Made by a program: the position numbers and the translations under genes
Notes under the pieces: model-generated
Databases searched by the model: none
The model's input: the letters and a program-made list of their open reading frames with translations, nothing else
Told to the model about the DNA's origin: nothing
Shown here: positions 47,798 through 56,555 of the stretch, piece by piece
How the letters are laid out: every line of letters begins with the position of its first letter
How positions within the stretch are numbered: the stretch's first letter is position 1
Source: an uncultured Oscillibacter sp.
GTDB taxonomy: Bacteria > Bacillota > Clostridia > Oscillospirales > Oscillospiraceae
Direction: 5' to 3'
Length of the DNA stretch: 64,000 nucleotides
Assembly: GCA_910588005.1 (NCBI GenBank)
Contig: CAJUQM010000009.1
Coordinates: 7,008-71,007 of the forward strand

Positions 47798-48844
47798 GTG
47801 TCTGCTTTGCTGAAAAGACGATATGCCGCGGCTCTGGCGGCGGTTTTCCTCATCGCGGCCCTGACCGCCTGCGGGGGGAGAGAGGACCGCACCATCCGCG
47901 TCGGCGTGGCGCTGTACCGGCAGGATGACACCTTCATCACCAGCTTGGCGCAGAGTCTCCAGCAGATGGTGCCGGAGGAGGAACAGGTCCAGGGGGTGAA
48001 GATCAACCTGAACGTCGTAGACGGACGGGGCAGTCAGACCGTTCAAAACGAACAGGTAGATCAGTTTTTGGACCGGGGATATGACGTGATCTGCGTCAAC
48101 ATTGTGGATCGGACGGCGGCGGCGGTGATCATTGACAAGGCCCAGGCCGCGGGGGTGCCGGTGGTGTTTTTCAACCGGGAACCGGTAGAGGAGGACCTGA
48201 ACCGCTGGGAGTATGCCTACTATGTGGGGACCCGGGCGGATGAGGCGGGCCGGATCGAGGGCGGGCTGGTGCTGGACGCCTGGCGTGCGGAACCGTCGGC
48301 CCTGGACCGCAGCGGAGACGGCATTTTGCAGTATGTGATGCTGGAGGGAGAGCCGGGCCATCAGGACGCGCTGCTGCGCACGGAGCACAGCGTCCGTACG
48401 CTGACTGCCGCCGGAGTACCGATGGAGAAGTTGTCCAACCACGCCGCCGACTGGCAGCGGGGACCCGCCCGGCTGCGGATGCAGCGGTGGCTGGAAGAGC
48501 TTGGGGACGCCATCGAGGTGGTGTTTGCCAACAACGACGACATGGCCCTTGGGGCCATCGACGCCTGCTTGGACGCAGGGCTGGAAAAGGAGGAGATGCC
48601 CTTTATTGTGGGGGTGGATGCCACGGCTCCGGCGCTGAAGGCGCTGGAGGAGGGGACATTGCAGGGCACGGTTTTCAATGATGCGCCCGGCCAGGCCCGG
48701 GGCATTCTGAATCTCAGCTGCGCCCTGGCCTTGGGCCAGGACCCGGAGGACACGAATCTTTTGGAGAACGGCAAATATATTTGGCTGGAGCATATAGCGG
48801 TCACAAGGCAGAACCTGGAGGAATTCCTGCCGGAGGAGCCGTAA
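47798..48844 (+). CDS. Second MglB-like galactose-binding lipoprotein
   Basis: This 348-residue lipoprotein (lipobox LTACG) resembles MglB in full: VGVALYRQDDTFITSLAQSL, VNIVDRTAAAVIIDKAQAAG, FFNREPVEEDLNRWEYAYYV, the EF-hand loop DRSGDGILQYVMLEGEPGHQ as in Escherichia coli MglB, and FANNDDMALGAIDACLDAG. It is encoded with the kinase and separate from the importer, so a sensing role beside or instead of transport is plausible. The start is GTG 47798; TTG 47807 is also possible. It precedes galK by 63 bp. Confidence 0.88.
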   Translation: MSALLKRRYAAALAAVFLIAALTACGGREDRTIRVGVALYRQDDTFITSLAQSLQQMVPEEEQVQGVKINLNVVDGRGSQTVQNEQVDQFLDRGYDVICVNIVDRTAAAVIIDKAQAAGVPVVFFNREPVEEDLNRWEYAYYVGTRADEAGRIEGGLVLDAWRAEPSALDRSGDGILQYVMLEGEPGHQDALLRTEHSVRTLTAAGVPMEKLSNHAADWQRGPARLRMQRWLEELGDAIEVVFANNDDMALGAIDACLDAGLEKEEMPFIVGVDATAPALKALEEGTLQGTVFNDAPGQARGILNLSCALALGQDPEDTNLLENGKYIWLEHIAVTRQNLEEFLPEEP

Positions 48845-48907
48845 TTCAAATCAGACTGTTGTGTTAAGACCGGAGAAAAGATTGGACAAAGAAAGGGAGA
48901 GATTTCT

Positions 48908-50197
48908 ATGGGAGGACAGACTTTGGAAGCGAGACTGCGGCAGGGCGGCCTGGATGAGATCCTGCGAAAGCTCTATGGCGCACCGCACCTGGAGAGGGCG
49001 CGGACACGGTGCGCCGGTGTGCTGGAGGGATTTGCCGGGGCCTTTGGGGGCGAGGCGCAGGCGCTGTTCAGCGCCCCGGGACGGACGGAGCTGGGGGGAA
49101 ACCATACGGACCACCAACACGGCCAGGTCCTGGCGGCTGGAGTGGACTTGGATATTTTGGCCGCCGTGGCTCCCAACGAGAGCGGCGTGATCCGCGTTCA
49201 GTCCGAGGGATACCCGCTGGTTACCGTGGACATGGCGGAGCTGAGTCCCAGGCCTTCTGAGGAAAACACCACCGCCGCCCTGGTCCGGGGAGTTGCCGCC
49301 CGAATGGCGGAGCTGGGCTGCCCCTTAAAAGGGGCGGGGCTGGACGCCTATATGAAATCCTCTGTCCCCGGCGGCAGCGGACTGAGTTCCTCCGCCGCTT
49401 TTGAGGTGCTGGTCGGCACGATCCTAAACAGCCTGTTTTGGGAGGACCGGTGTTCCGCCGTGGAAATTGCCCAGATCGGGCAGTATGCGGAGAATGTGTT
49501 TTTCGGCAAGCCCTGCGGCCTGATGGATCAGACCGCCTCCTCCGTGGGCGGCGTAGTGGCCATTGATTTTGCCGACACCGCCCATCCAAAAGTGGAGCAG
49601 ATCGCGCTGGATCTGGCGGCCAGCGGCTATGCCATGTGTATTCTGGACTCCGGCGCGGACCATGCGGACCTGACGGGAGAGTATGCCGCCGTTACGGAGG
49701 AGCTGAGAGCGGTGTGCGCCTGTTTTGGCAAAGAGGTGCTGCGGGAGGTACCGGAGGAGGACTTTTTAGCGGATCTTGCCTGTGTGCGGAAGGCCGCCGG
49801 AGACCGGGGGGTTCTGCGGGCCTTCCATGTCTACGGGGAGAACCGCAGGGCTGCGGCAGAGGCGCAGGCCCTGCGCTGCGGGGACTTTGCGGAGTTTCTC
49901 CGTCTGGTGAGGGAGTCGGGCAGATCCTCCGCCATGTACCTCCAGAACATTGTGCCCACCGGAGCGGTGGGACACCAGGAGATGATGGTGGCCATTGCCT
50001 TGGCGGAGCGTCTGCTGGAGGGGCGGGGCGCCGTCCGTATCCACGGCGGCGGCTTTGCCGGGACGGCCCAGGCCTTCGTGCCCCTGGAGATGCTGGAGAA
50101 ATTCAGGGCCGGAATTGAGGCCGTTTTGGGCACGGGAAGCTGCCACACCGTGACAGTCCGCCCGGTGGGCGGTATCCGGCTGGACAGAACCGTTTGA
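48908..50197 (+). CDS. galK: Galactokinase
   Basis: GalK phosphorylates alpha-D-galactose to galactose-1-phosphate with ATP (Leloir pathway). The 429 residues are GHMP-type: motif 1 APGRTELGGNHTDHQHGQVL (about 57-76), the ATP-binding glycine-serine loop SVPGGSGLSSSAAFEV (about 152-167), and motif 3 IHGGGFAGTAQAFVP near the C-terminus. The DQTASSVGGVVAIDF region contacts the sugar. The product feeds GalT encoded 15 bp downstream. Confidence 0.97.
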   Translation: MGGQTLEARLRQGGLDEILRKLYGAPHLERARTRCAGVLEGFAGAFGGEAQALFSAPGRTELGGNHTDHQHGQVLAAGVDLDILAAVAPNESGVIRVQSEGYPLVTVDMAELSPRPSEENTTAALVRGVAARMAELGCPLKGAGLDAYMKSSVPGGSGLSSSAAFEVLVGTILNSLFWEDRCSAVEIAQIGQYAENVFFGKPCGLMDQTASSVGGVVAIDFADTAHPKVEQIALDLAASGYAMCILDSGADHADLTGEYAAVTEELRAVCACFGKEVLREVPEEDFLADLACVRKAAGDRGVLRAFHVYGENRRAAAEAQALRCGDFAEFLRLVRESGRSSAMYLQNIVPTGAVGHQEMMVAIALAERLLEGRGAVRIHGGGFAGTAQAFVPLEMLEKFRAGIEAVLGTGSCHTVTVRPVGGIRLDRTV

Positions 50198-50212
50198 AAG
50201 GAGCGGAAGGCC

Positions 50213-51718
50213 ATGATTGACGCCAATGTTTACTCCGCCCAGATTGCCGGGCTGGCGGATTACGGAATTGCCAAAGGACTGATTGAAGAGGCGGACCGGA
50301 CCTGGGCCATCAACGCGCTGCTTGCCGCCATGGGACTGGAGGAGTATGAGGAACCGGCGGAGCGGATGCCGGAGATCTCCCTGGAGATGCTCTTGGGACT
50401 GCTGACGGATCTTGCCGTAAAGCGGGGGATGATTCAGGAGGACATCACCAGCCGGGACCTGTTTGACACTGGGATGATGGGAATTCTGACCCCCCGGCCC
50501 TCCTGGGTGATCAAGACCTTTCAGGAGAGGTACAGCCAGTCTCCCCAGATGGCTACGGACTGGTATTATACATTTAGTCAGGACACGGACTACATCCGCC
50601 GCTACCGCATTGCAAAGGATATGAAGTGGGTGGCGCCCACGGAATACGGCGACTTGGATATCACCATCAACCTTTCCAAGCCCGAGAAGGATCCCCGGGC
50701 CATCGCCGCCGCCAAGGCAGCCCCCCAGAGCGGCTATCCCAAGTGCCAGCTCTGCCGGGAGAACGAGGGCTATGCCGGACGGATGAGCCATCCTGCCCGG
50801 CAGAACCACCGGATCATTCCCGTCACCATCGACGGCAGAGACTGGTTTTTCCAGTACTCCCCCTATGTCTACTACAATGAGCACTGCATTGTATTCAGCG
50901 GAGAGCACACCCCGATGAAGATCGACCGCTCCACGTTTTGCAAACAGCTGGACTTTATCCGGCAGTTCCCCCACTACTTTGTGGGCAGCAACGCGGATCT
51001 GCCCATTGTGGGCGGCTCTATCTTGAGCCACGATCATTTCCAAGGCGGGCGGTACACCTTTGCCATGGAAAAGGCCCCCATTGAGCGGGAGGTCACTTTC
51101 CGGGGATTTGAGGATGTGGAGGCCGGCATTGTCCGCTGGCCGATGTCGGTGATCCGCCTGCGCTGCGGCGGCGGGGACCGGCTGGTGGAGCTGGCGGACA
51201 GGATCCTTTCCGCCTGGCGGGGCTATACCGATGAGACGGCCTTTATTTACGCCGAGACGGAGGGGGAGCCGCACAACACGATTACCCCCATCGCCCGGAT
51301 GCGGGAGGGAAAATTCGAGCTGGACCTGGTGCTGCGGAATAACATCACCACAGCGGAGTATCCTCTGGGGGTATACCACCCGCACCAGGAGCTGCACCAT
51401 ATCAAAAAGGAGAACATTGGCCTGATCGAGGTCATGGGCCTGGCGGTGCTGCCCGCCAGGCTGAAGGGCGAGCTGGCGCTTCTGGCGGAGGCATTGGTCC
51501 AGGGCCGGGATATTCGGAGCGACAATGCGCTGGAAAAGCACGCCGATTGGGCGGAGGAGCTGCAAAAACAGTATACCTTTACTTCGGAGAACGCCATGGA
51601 TCTTCTGGAGAGAGAAGTGGGCAAGGTCTTTGCGCAGGTGCTGGAGCACGCGGGCGTTTACAAGTGTACCCCGGAGGGACGCGAAGCCTTCCTGCGGTTT
51701 ATTGAGGCAGTGGGATAA
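50213..51718 (+). CDS. galT: UDP-glucose-hexose-1-phosphate uridylyltransferase, class II
   Basis: GalT exchanges UMP between UDP-glucose and galactose-1-phosphate. The 501-residue length and layout are those of the Firmicutes GalT type, not the 350-residue proteobacterial one. It has LTPRPSWVIKTFQERYSQSP, QLCRENEGYAGRMSHPARQN, and the catalytic His-x-His in GSILSHDHFQGGRY (about residue 268). No galE, which would regenerate UDP-glucose, is in the window. ATG at 50213 directly follows GGAGCGGAAGGCC; galM follows after 16 bp. Confidence 0.96.
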   Translation: MIDANVYSAQIAGLADYGIAKGLIEEADRTWAINALLAAMGLEEYEEPAERMPEISLEMLLGLLTDLAVKRGMIQEDITSRDLFDTGMMGILTPRPSWVIKTFQERYSQSPQMATDWYYTFSQDTDYIRRYRIAKDMKWVAPTEYGDLDITINLSKPEKDPRAIAAAKAAPQSGYPKCQLCRENEGYAGRMSHPARQNHRIIPVTIDGRDWFFQYSPYVYYNEHCIVFSGEHTPMKIDRSTFCKQLDFIRQFPHYFVGSNADLPIVGGSILSHDHFQGGRYTFAMEKAPIEREVTFRGFEDVEAGIVRWPMSVIRLRCGGGDRLVELADRILSAWRGYTDETAFIYAETEGEPHNTITPIARMREGKFELDLVLRNNITTAEYPLGVYHPHQELHHIKKENIGLIEVMGLAVLPARLKGELALLAEALVQGRDIRSDNALEKHADWAEELQKQYTFTSENAMDLLEREVGKVFAQVLEHAGVYKCTPEGREAFLRFIEAVG

Positions 51719-51734
51719 AAGGGAGGAGCATAAC

Positions 51735-52751
51735 ATGGTGAGCCAAAGACCCTTTGGGTTCTTAGATGAAAAAGAGATTCCCATACTGACGCTGTCCGGC
51801 GGTGCGGTATCGGTGGAGCTGATTCCGGTTGGCGCGGCGGTTCGGGCCATCTGGGTGCCGGACCGGGACGGCCGTCCGACAGATGTCTGCCTGGGCTACG
51901 ATACCCCAAGGGAGTACCGGGATTGGAACTCCGCGCTGGGCGGCACTTTGGGCCGGTGTGCCAACCGCATTGGCGGGGCGCGGTTTTTCATCGGCGGCAG
52001 AGAATACCGCCTCACTGCCAACGAGGGGACAAATACCCTTCACGGCGGCGGAGTGGGATTTCATAAAAAACTGTGGGACTATGCCGTGGGAGAGGATTCC
52101 GTCACCTTTTTCCTGGACTCTCCCGACGAGGAGGAGGGATTTCCCGGAAATCTCCATGCGGAGGTCTCCTATACGCTGCGGGACGGCACGCTGGACATTG
52201 ATTACCGGGCGCTCTGCGACCGGGACACGGTGGTGAACCTGAGCAACCACACCTATTTTAACCTGGCGGGCCACACCGCGAGGTCTGTGGCGGACCACCG
52301 GGTGATTCTCCGGGCCGGGCGCTATACCCCCAGCGGGGCGGGCAACGTGCCCACCGGGGAGATCACCTCTGTGGAGGGTACGCCCCTGGACCTGCGGCAG
52401 GAAGCGCTGCTGGCGGAGCGGTTGGAACATCCCGCCCTGGCGGGCACCCGCGGCTATGACCACAACTTTGTTTTGGACGGCGGGGGGGAACCGGCGGCGG
52501 AGGTGTACTGCCCCGCCACGGGCATCGCGCTGGAGGTGAACACCACCTTGGAGGGGATGCAGTTCTACACCGCCGGATTCCTGACGGACCGCACCGGAAA
52601 GGGCGGAACCCAGTACGGCAGAGCCTGCGGACTGTGTCTGGAGACCCAGCACTTCCCGGATGCCGTGAACCATCCGGAGTTCCCCACTCCCGTGCTGCGG
52701 GCTGGGGAGGAGTACCGGGAGAGCACCTCCTGGCGGTTTTTTGTGAGATGA
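51735..52751 (+). CDS. galM: Aldose 1-epimerase (galactose mutarotase)
   Basis: GalM interconverts the anomers of galactose so that galactokinase gets the alpha form. The 338 residues have the family motifs RCANRIGGARF, NEGTNTLHGGGVGFHKKLW, with the catalytic His in VNLSNHTYFNLAG and the catalytic Glu near the C-terminus in CLETQHFPDAVNHPEFP. Translation starts at ATG 51735 after GGAGGAG. It ends the gal gene set and is followed by an 18-bp stem terminator. Confidence 0.95.
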   Translation: MVSQRPFGFLDEKEIPILTLSGGAVSVELIPVGAAVRAIWVPDRDGRPTDVCLGYDTPREYRDWNSALGGTLGRCANRIGGARFFIGGREYRLTANEGTNTLHGGGVGFHKKLWDYAVGEDSVTFFLDSPDEEEGFPGNLHAEVSYTLRDGTLDIDYRALCDRDTVVNLSNHTYFNLAGHTARSVADHRVILRAGRYTPSGAGNVPTGEITSVEGTPLDLRQEALLAERLEHPALAGTRGYDHNFVLDGGGEPAAEVYCPATGIALEVNTTLEGMQFYTAGFLTDRTGKGGTQYGRACGLCLETQHFPDAVNHPEFPTPVLRAGEEYRESTSWRFFVR

Positions 52752-52755
52752 AACA

Positions 52756-52796
52756 AAGGGACCCCGGGGATGGGTACGCCATCCCCGGGGTCCCTT
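52756..52796 (+). terminator. Terminator of the gal operon
   Basis: An 18-bp perfect stem (52756-52773 with 52779-52796, AAGGGACCCCGGGGATGG) begins a few bases after the galM stop. The U-run is weak. Confidence 0.85.
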
Positions 52797-52933
52797 GCCC
52801 GCTCTTGTTTTAGCCACCCTGCCGAAGGGGAATTTCCGAAACTGGCGAAAGCGCCCTCTCAGCCCGGAAAACGGCATTGCCCGCCGCCTGCCACGGCGCC
52901 GGCAATCATACACGGCGGAAGAAGAGTGCCGCC

Positions 52934-53101
52934 TCAGACGATCTGGTAGACGCCATACCCCAGCAGGATGAAACCGGCAAATAGGCAGGCAAGGCCCAGC
53001 GGCAGCTTTCCCGCCGCCTGGTTTTTACGGCTTGTCAGCACAGAGCAGACGCCGTATACCGCGAAAATAAAACCGATGAAAAATCGGATCAGTAAAGCCA
53101 T
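52934..53101 (-). CDS. Small two-helix membrane protein
   Basis: This 55-residue gene uses ATG 53101 with AAGAGGTG upstream. The product (MALLIRFFIGFIFAVYGVCS...) has two hydrophobic helices (about 4-21 and 34-52) joined by a short basic loop SRKNQAAGK, so both ends are probably outside. The function is unknown. It follows the M3-like peptidase gene on the same strand by 54 bp. Confidence 0.65.
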   Translation of the reverse strand: MALLIRFFIGFIFAVYGVCSVLTSRKNQAAGKLPLGLACLFAGFILLGYGVYQIV

Positions 53102-53155
53102 GGTTAACACCTCTTCAGAATTGTATGCAAATTATGTTATATGCGAAAGCCGGAC

Positions 53156-55063
53156 TTAGGGAAACTCCCAGGGGGTCTCCGCCGCCCGGGCAAGGGCCGC
53201 TGTCCGCCGCCGCCTCCACCCCGCCAGGGCGCCTGCGGCAATCAGGACAACCGCTCCTCCGCCTGCCGCCAGAACACCGGCGGAGGGAATGCCTCTGCCT
53301 TGAAAGCTGTAATCCGCTCCCGAGAGGTACGCCGATAAACCGGCCTGGGTTCCCTCCGCCAGCTGCCGCATGACGCCTTTTTGAAAGATGTCCCGCAGAC
53401 CGGCGGCCTTCACTGCCTCCCGGTAGGGTTTGGACATGCCCATGGCGGACAGCTCCAGATAGGCGTCCACCGCACCGTCCCAGTCCTCCAGGGATTGCAG
53501 CCACAGGTCCAGGGCAGACAGAGCGGAGGTGGCGTAGCTGATGTAGTACATAGGGCTTTGAAAGTTGTGGGCGACATCTACCCAAAAATAGCTCTCCTCC
53601 TCATCCGGACCGTATGAGTAGCCGTATTCCTCTGAGATGTCCTTAAAAAGGCGGTTGACCTCCTCCAGACTTTTGTCCGGATCGCTGTAGACCGCTGTCT
53701 GGAATTCATCATACATGCAGCCCTCCAGTACGGAGCTGACCATATTGGAGACAGTGACCCAGCAGAAGGCCCGGCCCCCCTCCGAACCAAAGAGGTCTCT
53801 GGCGCAGGACGTGAAGAGAACCTCCAGTCCCTGGGAGTGGATTTCCCCCACGTCGATATGAAACTGAGACCACAGGTCGTGTTCCGTGCTGTGAAAGGCC
53901 TCGTTGAAGTGGCCGAATTCGTGGATAAGTGTGCTGTAGTCCTGGTAGTCTCCGTAGGGACTGTCAAAGATAAAGGCGGTACCGTAGGCGGGGAGGGAGA
54001 CGGTGTAGCCCGTGGGCAGCTTGCTCTCGCCTGGGGCGATATCATAGAGGTGGTAGTTTCGCATAAAGGCAAAGGTCTCTGCCAGCTCCGGATCGATGCG
54101 GTCCATATAGGGCTGGATGGCGTCCAGGATGGCGTCTCCGCCGGCCCGGGTCCGGACCTCTAAGGCCCGCAGATCTCGGGAGGATCCGGCATCCATCAGC
54201 TTGGATTCCAGAGGGACCCAGTACCGCTTGGCCGCCTGGTGTACAGTCTGGATGTCCTCTGTGGAGTAGTCCCGGCCGTAGAGCGCCTGATAGGCGTAGT
54301 CGGCATAGTTGGAATAGCCGTTTTCCCCGGCGATCTCCGTCCGCACCCGCACCAGCTGGAGAAAGAGTTCCCCGGCGGACCGGTTTCGCGCCTGTTCCAG
54401 CAGGGAGGCGATTTCCCGGTAGGTCTCGCCGTCCAAAGAGGCGTCTTCAGAGAGGGATTTCTCCGTCCATATCCGGCCGCCGGCGGTGACCTGAATTGGT
54501 TGGGCCATAGCCTGGTCATAGGCCTGAATCAGCCGCTCCTCCTCCTGATAGAGAAGGGACTCGCGGTCCGTCAACTCCTGGTACTCCCGGAGAAAGGCTA
54601 TGCCATCCGGTCCGGCATCCCGCTGAATGATATCCTGGTAGGGGGTGTCCAACAGCAGCCGCAGTGCCGAGTAACAGCTGTCGAAGACCTGAGCGGACAG
54701 CTCAGCCAGGGCGGCGGATTCCTCTGCGGCGGCCTGATCCGCTCCATTGGCGTCATAACGGATGCCGATCAGGGCGGATTGGGTGGACAGCCGGTCCACC
54801 TCGGATAAAATCCGCCGGTACAGCGACTCCAATTCCGCCCGGGTTCCGGCATTCTCGGTCTGAATGGCGGGGGAGGCAGCCGTCTGCCGCAGGGCGGACA
54901 GGGCGTCCAGCAAGGCGGCGGCGTCAAAGCCGGTATACTCCATGTCGGAAAAGTCCACCGGCAGGTGCTCCTTTTCCGGATCGCGGACAGCGGCGCGGGC
55001 AGAAGGGGCCGAAAGCAGGCAGCAGAGCAAGAGAGCCAGACCCTGAATAATCGCTTTTTTCAA
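53156..55063 (-). CDS. Secreted, membrane-anchored M3-like zinc metallopeptidase
   Basis: The 635-residue protein has a signal peptide (cut near residue 24) and a C-terminal transmembrane helix (about 597-616) followed by RRRRT, so the catalytic part is outside the cell. The helical body resembles M3/oligoendopeptidase-F enzymes. The zinc site is H381-E382-F-G-H385 in LIHEFGHFNEAF, with Glu407 in GEIHSQGLEV as third ligand. M3 enzymes usually are cytosolic, so an exported anchored one is unusual. Peptide substrates are unknown. Confidence 0.83.
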   Translation of the reverse strand: MKKAIIQGLALLLCCLLSAPSARAAVRDPEKEHLPVDFSDMEYTGFDAAALLDALSALRQTAASPAIQTENAGTRAELESLYRRILSEVDRLSTQSALIGIRYDANGADQAAAEESAALAELSAQVFDSCYSALRLLLDTPYQDIIQRDAGPDGIAFLREYQELTDRESLLYQEEERLIQAYDQAMAQPIQVTAGGRIWTEKSLSEDASLDGETYREIASLLEQARNRSAGELFLQLVRVRTEIAGENGYSNYADYAYQALYGRDYSTEDIQTVHQAAKRYWVPLESKLMDAGSSRDLRALEVRTRAGGDAILDAIQPYMDRIDPELAETFAFMRNYHLYDIAPGESKLPTGYTVSLPAYGTAFIFDSPYGDYQDYSTLIHEFGHFNEAFHSTEHDLWSQFHIDVGEIHSQGLEVLFTSCARDLFGSEGGRAFCWVTVSNMVSSVLEGCMYDEFQTAVYSDPDKSLEEVNRLFKDISEEYGYSYGPDEEESYFWVDVAHNFQSPMYYISYATSALSALDLWLQSLEDWDGAVDAYLELSAMGMSKPYREAVKAAGLRDIFQKGVMRQLAEGTQAGLSAYLSGADYSFQGRGIPSAGVLAAGGGAVVLIAAGALAGWRRRRTAALARAAETPWEFP

Positions 55064-55394
55064 AACGGCACACCTCGTTCAAAATAAATTACAGCCATTG
55101 TAGCAGAATTTGCATTCCCTGGCAACGGAAAAGATAAAAAGGGGCCGCCCGGCGACATGCACCGTGCGGCCCAAGCGGGTGGGATATTGGAAAGCTTCCT
55201 GGATTATCTTACACCTTTAGGGGCAGCTTTGTAAATAGGAGCTTTTGGCGAATTCGCACTACTTTTGGCGGATTTAGGCGAGGAAAAAGAATTTGGTTTT
55301 TTTCACCACATACCCCTTTCCAAAGACCAACAGATGTGTTATACTATACAAAAGGGAGGGTGCGCCTCCCGTCCACACGAAAGGAGCGATCTCG
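55064..55394. other. Intergenic region upstream of hpf
   Basis: The 331 bp hold promoters for two divergent transcripts. A TATACT at 55340-55345 could be the hpf -10 with a weak TTTCCA -35. A GC hairpin near 55142-55175 has no clear U-run. No small ORF with a ribosome-binding site was seen. Confidence 0.4.
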
Positions 55395-55943
55395 ATGAAG
55401 TATACCTACACCTGTAAGAAAGTCTCCCTGAACAACTCCATCAAGGACTATGCCGAGAAAAAGATCTCCAAGCTGGAGCGGTACCTGCGGGACGAAAACG
55501 CCACCGCCCATGTGCTCTTCTCCGTGGAGAAGGACCACCTGTGCGCCGTGGAGGTTACCATCCGGGATGGCGGCACGCTGCTCCGTGCCCAGACGGAGGC
55601 ACCGGACGGGGATATGCGCGGCGCGGTGGACGCCGCAGTGGGGTATATCGAGCGTCAGATTCTGAAAAATAAAACCCGTTTGGCCAAGCGGCTGCGGAGC
55701 GAGGGCTTCCCGCCCCCGGCCCCGGCGGACGATTTTGAGGTGACGGAGGAGAAGGAATTTCCCATCGTCCGCACCAAGCGCTTTGCGGTGAAGCCTATGA
55801 GCGCCGAAGAGGCTATTTTGCAGATGAACCTGCTGGACCACAGCTTCTTTGTGTTCCGCAGCAGCGACGACGACAGCTTGTCCATCGTCTACAGGCGGAA
55901 ATCCGGCGGCTACGGTCTCATCGTCACAGACGAGGAGGAGTAA
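55395..55943 (+). CDS. hpf: Long-form ribosome hibernation-promoting factor
   Basis: Hpf binds the 30S subunit in stationary phase and dimerises ribosomes into inactive 100S particles. The N-terminal domain (about 1-100) has the beta-alpha-beta fold (MKYTYTCKKVSLNNSIKDYA, AAVGYIERQI). The C-terminal dimerisation domain (about 125-182) shows VRTKRFAVKPMSAEEAILQMN, LLDHSFFVFRSSD and SIVYRRKSGGYGLI. The 182 residues are the long Gram-positive type. AAAGGAG precedes the ATG. It is monocistronic with its own terminator. Confidence 0.97.
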   Translation: MKYTYTCKKVSLNNSIKDYAEKKISKLERYLRDENATAHVLFSVEKDHLCAVEVTIRDGGTLLRAQTEAPDGDMRGAVDAAVGYIERQILKNKTRLAKRLRSEGFPPPAPADDFEVTEEKEFPIVRTKRFAVKPMSAEEAILQMNLLDHSFFVFRSSDDDSLSIVYRRKSGGYGLIVTDEEE

Positions 55944-55953
55944 GGGAATCCAT

Positions 55954-55987
55954 AAAAGCGGAGAGGCCTTCGGCCTCTCCGCTTTTT
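55954..55987. terminator. Bidirectional terminator between hpf and the XRE gene
   Basis: A 15-bp perfect stem (55954-55968 with 55972-55986) with a TTC loop and terminal AAAA/TTTT runs. Confidence 0.9.
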
Positions 55988-56229
55988 CATTGAATCTCCT
56001 GCTCCAGCCCCTTAAACTCCGGGCCGGCAAAAAACTCCTCCAGAGAGATGTCCAGCCCGTCGCAGAGGATCTTGATTGTGGTGATGGAGACATCTCTGCG
56101 GGTGGGGTCCATCATGCTGTACACGGTGGAGGGTGTGACGCCGGACCGCACCGCCAGCTCATTGTATTTCATTTTGCGCTGGCGGCAAATACCTGCAAAC
56201 CGCGCTGCGACCGCGTCTTTTATACCCAT
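55987..56229 (-). CDS. XRE-family regulator (helix-turn-helix)
   Basis: The 80-residue protein is a compact Cro/C1 domain: VAARFAGICRQRKMKYNELA, VRSGVTPSTVYSMMDPTRRD, VSITTIKILCDGLDISLEEF. The ATG at 56229 follows AGGTGAG; a longer reading from 56268 is unlikely. It is divergent from a 63-residue gene over a short region carrying repeated TTGCGTATA sites, its probable operators. Confidence 0.88.
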   Translation of the reverse strand: MGIKDAVAARFAGICRQRKMKYNELAVRSGVTPSTVYSMMDPTRRDVSITTIKILCDGLDISLEEFFAGPEFKGLEQEIQ

Positions 56230-56268
56230 ACCACTCACCTCGCTGGTATGGTATCTGCTTATGCGCAT

Positions 56269-56291
56269 TTGCGTATACGCACTTGCGTATA
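56269..56291. promoter_or_regulatory. XRE operator cluster and divergent promoter
   Basis: TTGCGTATA is repeated at 56269-56277 and 56283-56291, and the palindrome TGCGTATACGCA spans 56270-56281. TTGCGT (56283-56288) with TAGAAT (56306-56311) at a 17-bp spacing could be the promoter of the rightward 63-residue gene. Confidence 0.65.
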
Positions 56292-56329
56292 AATGGGAAA
56301 TATGATAGAATCTGCGTGAGGTGATTTTT

Positions 56330-56521
56330 ATGAATGATCAAACGGAGCGGGAGTTCTACCGCTGTCTGGTGTCCGACGCCAGCGGACGGGCCTTATTGAG
56401 GATTCGGGATATTCTGGCCGACGGTACCCTCTCCGACGAGAGCTGCTTCCACCGGATCGAGGCCATCGTCCGCCTGCTGGAGGATCTGGGTATCGGCTGC
56501 GGGGACCGGCACGACTTCTGA
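56330..56521 (+). CDS. Small protein divergent from the XRE regulator
   Basis: The 63-residue product (MNDQTEREFYRCLVSDASGR...) is soluble and predicted mostly helical, with two cysteines near the C-terminal half. GAGGTGA precedes the ATG at 56330 by six bases; the GTG at 56321 is less well placed. It lies directly beside the XRE operators and ends at a convergent terminator. No family recognised. Confidence 0.68.
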   Translation: MNDQTEREFYRCLVSDASGRALLRIRDILADGTLSDESCFHRIEAIVRLLEDLGIGCGDRHDF

Positions 56522-56526
56522 AAGAA

Positions 56527-56551
56527 CGCGCCCGCCGTATAGGCGGGCGCG
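56527..56551. terminator. Convergent terminator stem
   Basis: CGCGCCCGCC (56527-56536) and GGCGGGCGCG (56542-56551) form a 10-bp stem between the 63-residue gene and the convergent lipoprotein gene. No clear U-run on either side. Confidence 0.6.
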
Positions 56552-56555
56552 TCAC

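Noticed and set aside
48361..51850. Antisense open frames opposite galK and galT, including a 694-residue one
   Set aside because: Complete sense genes with catalytic motifs explain the interval.
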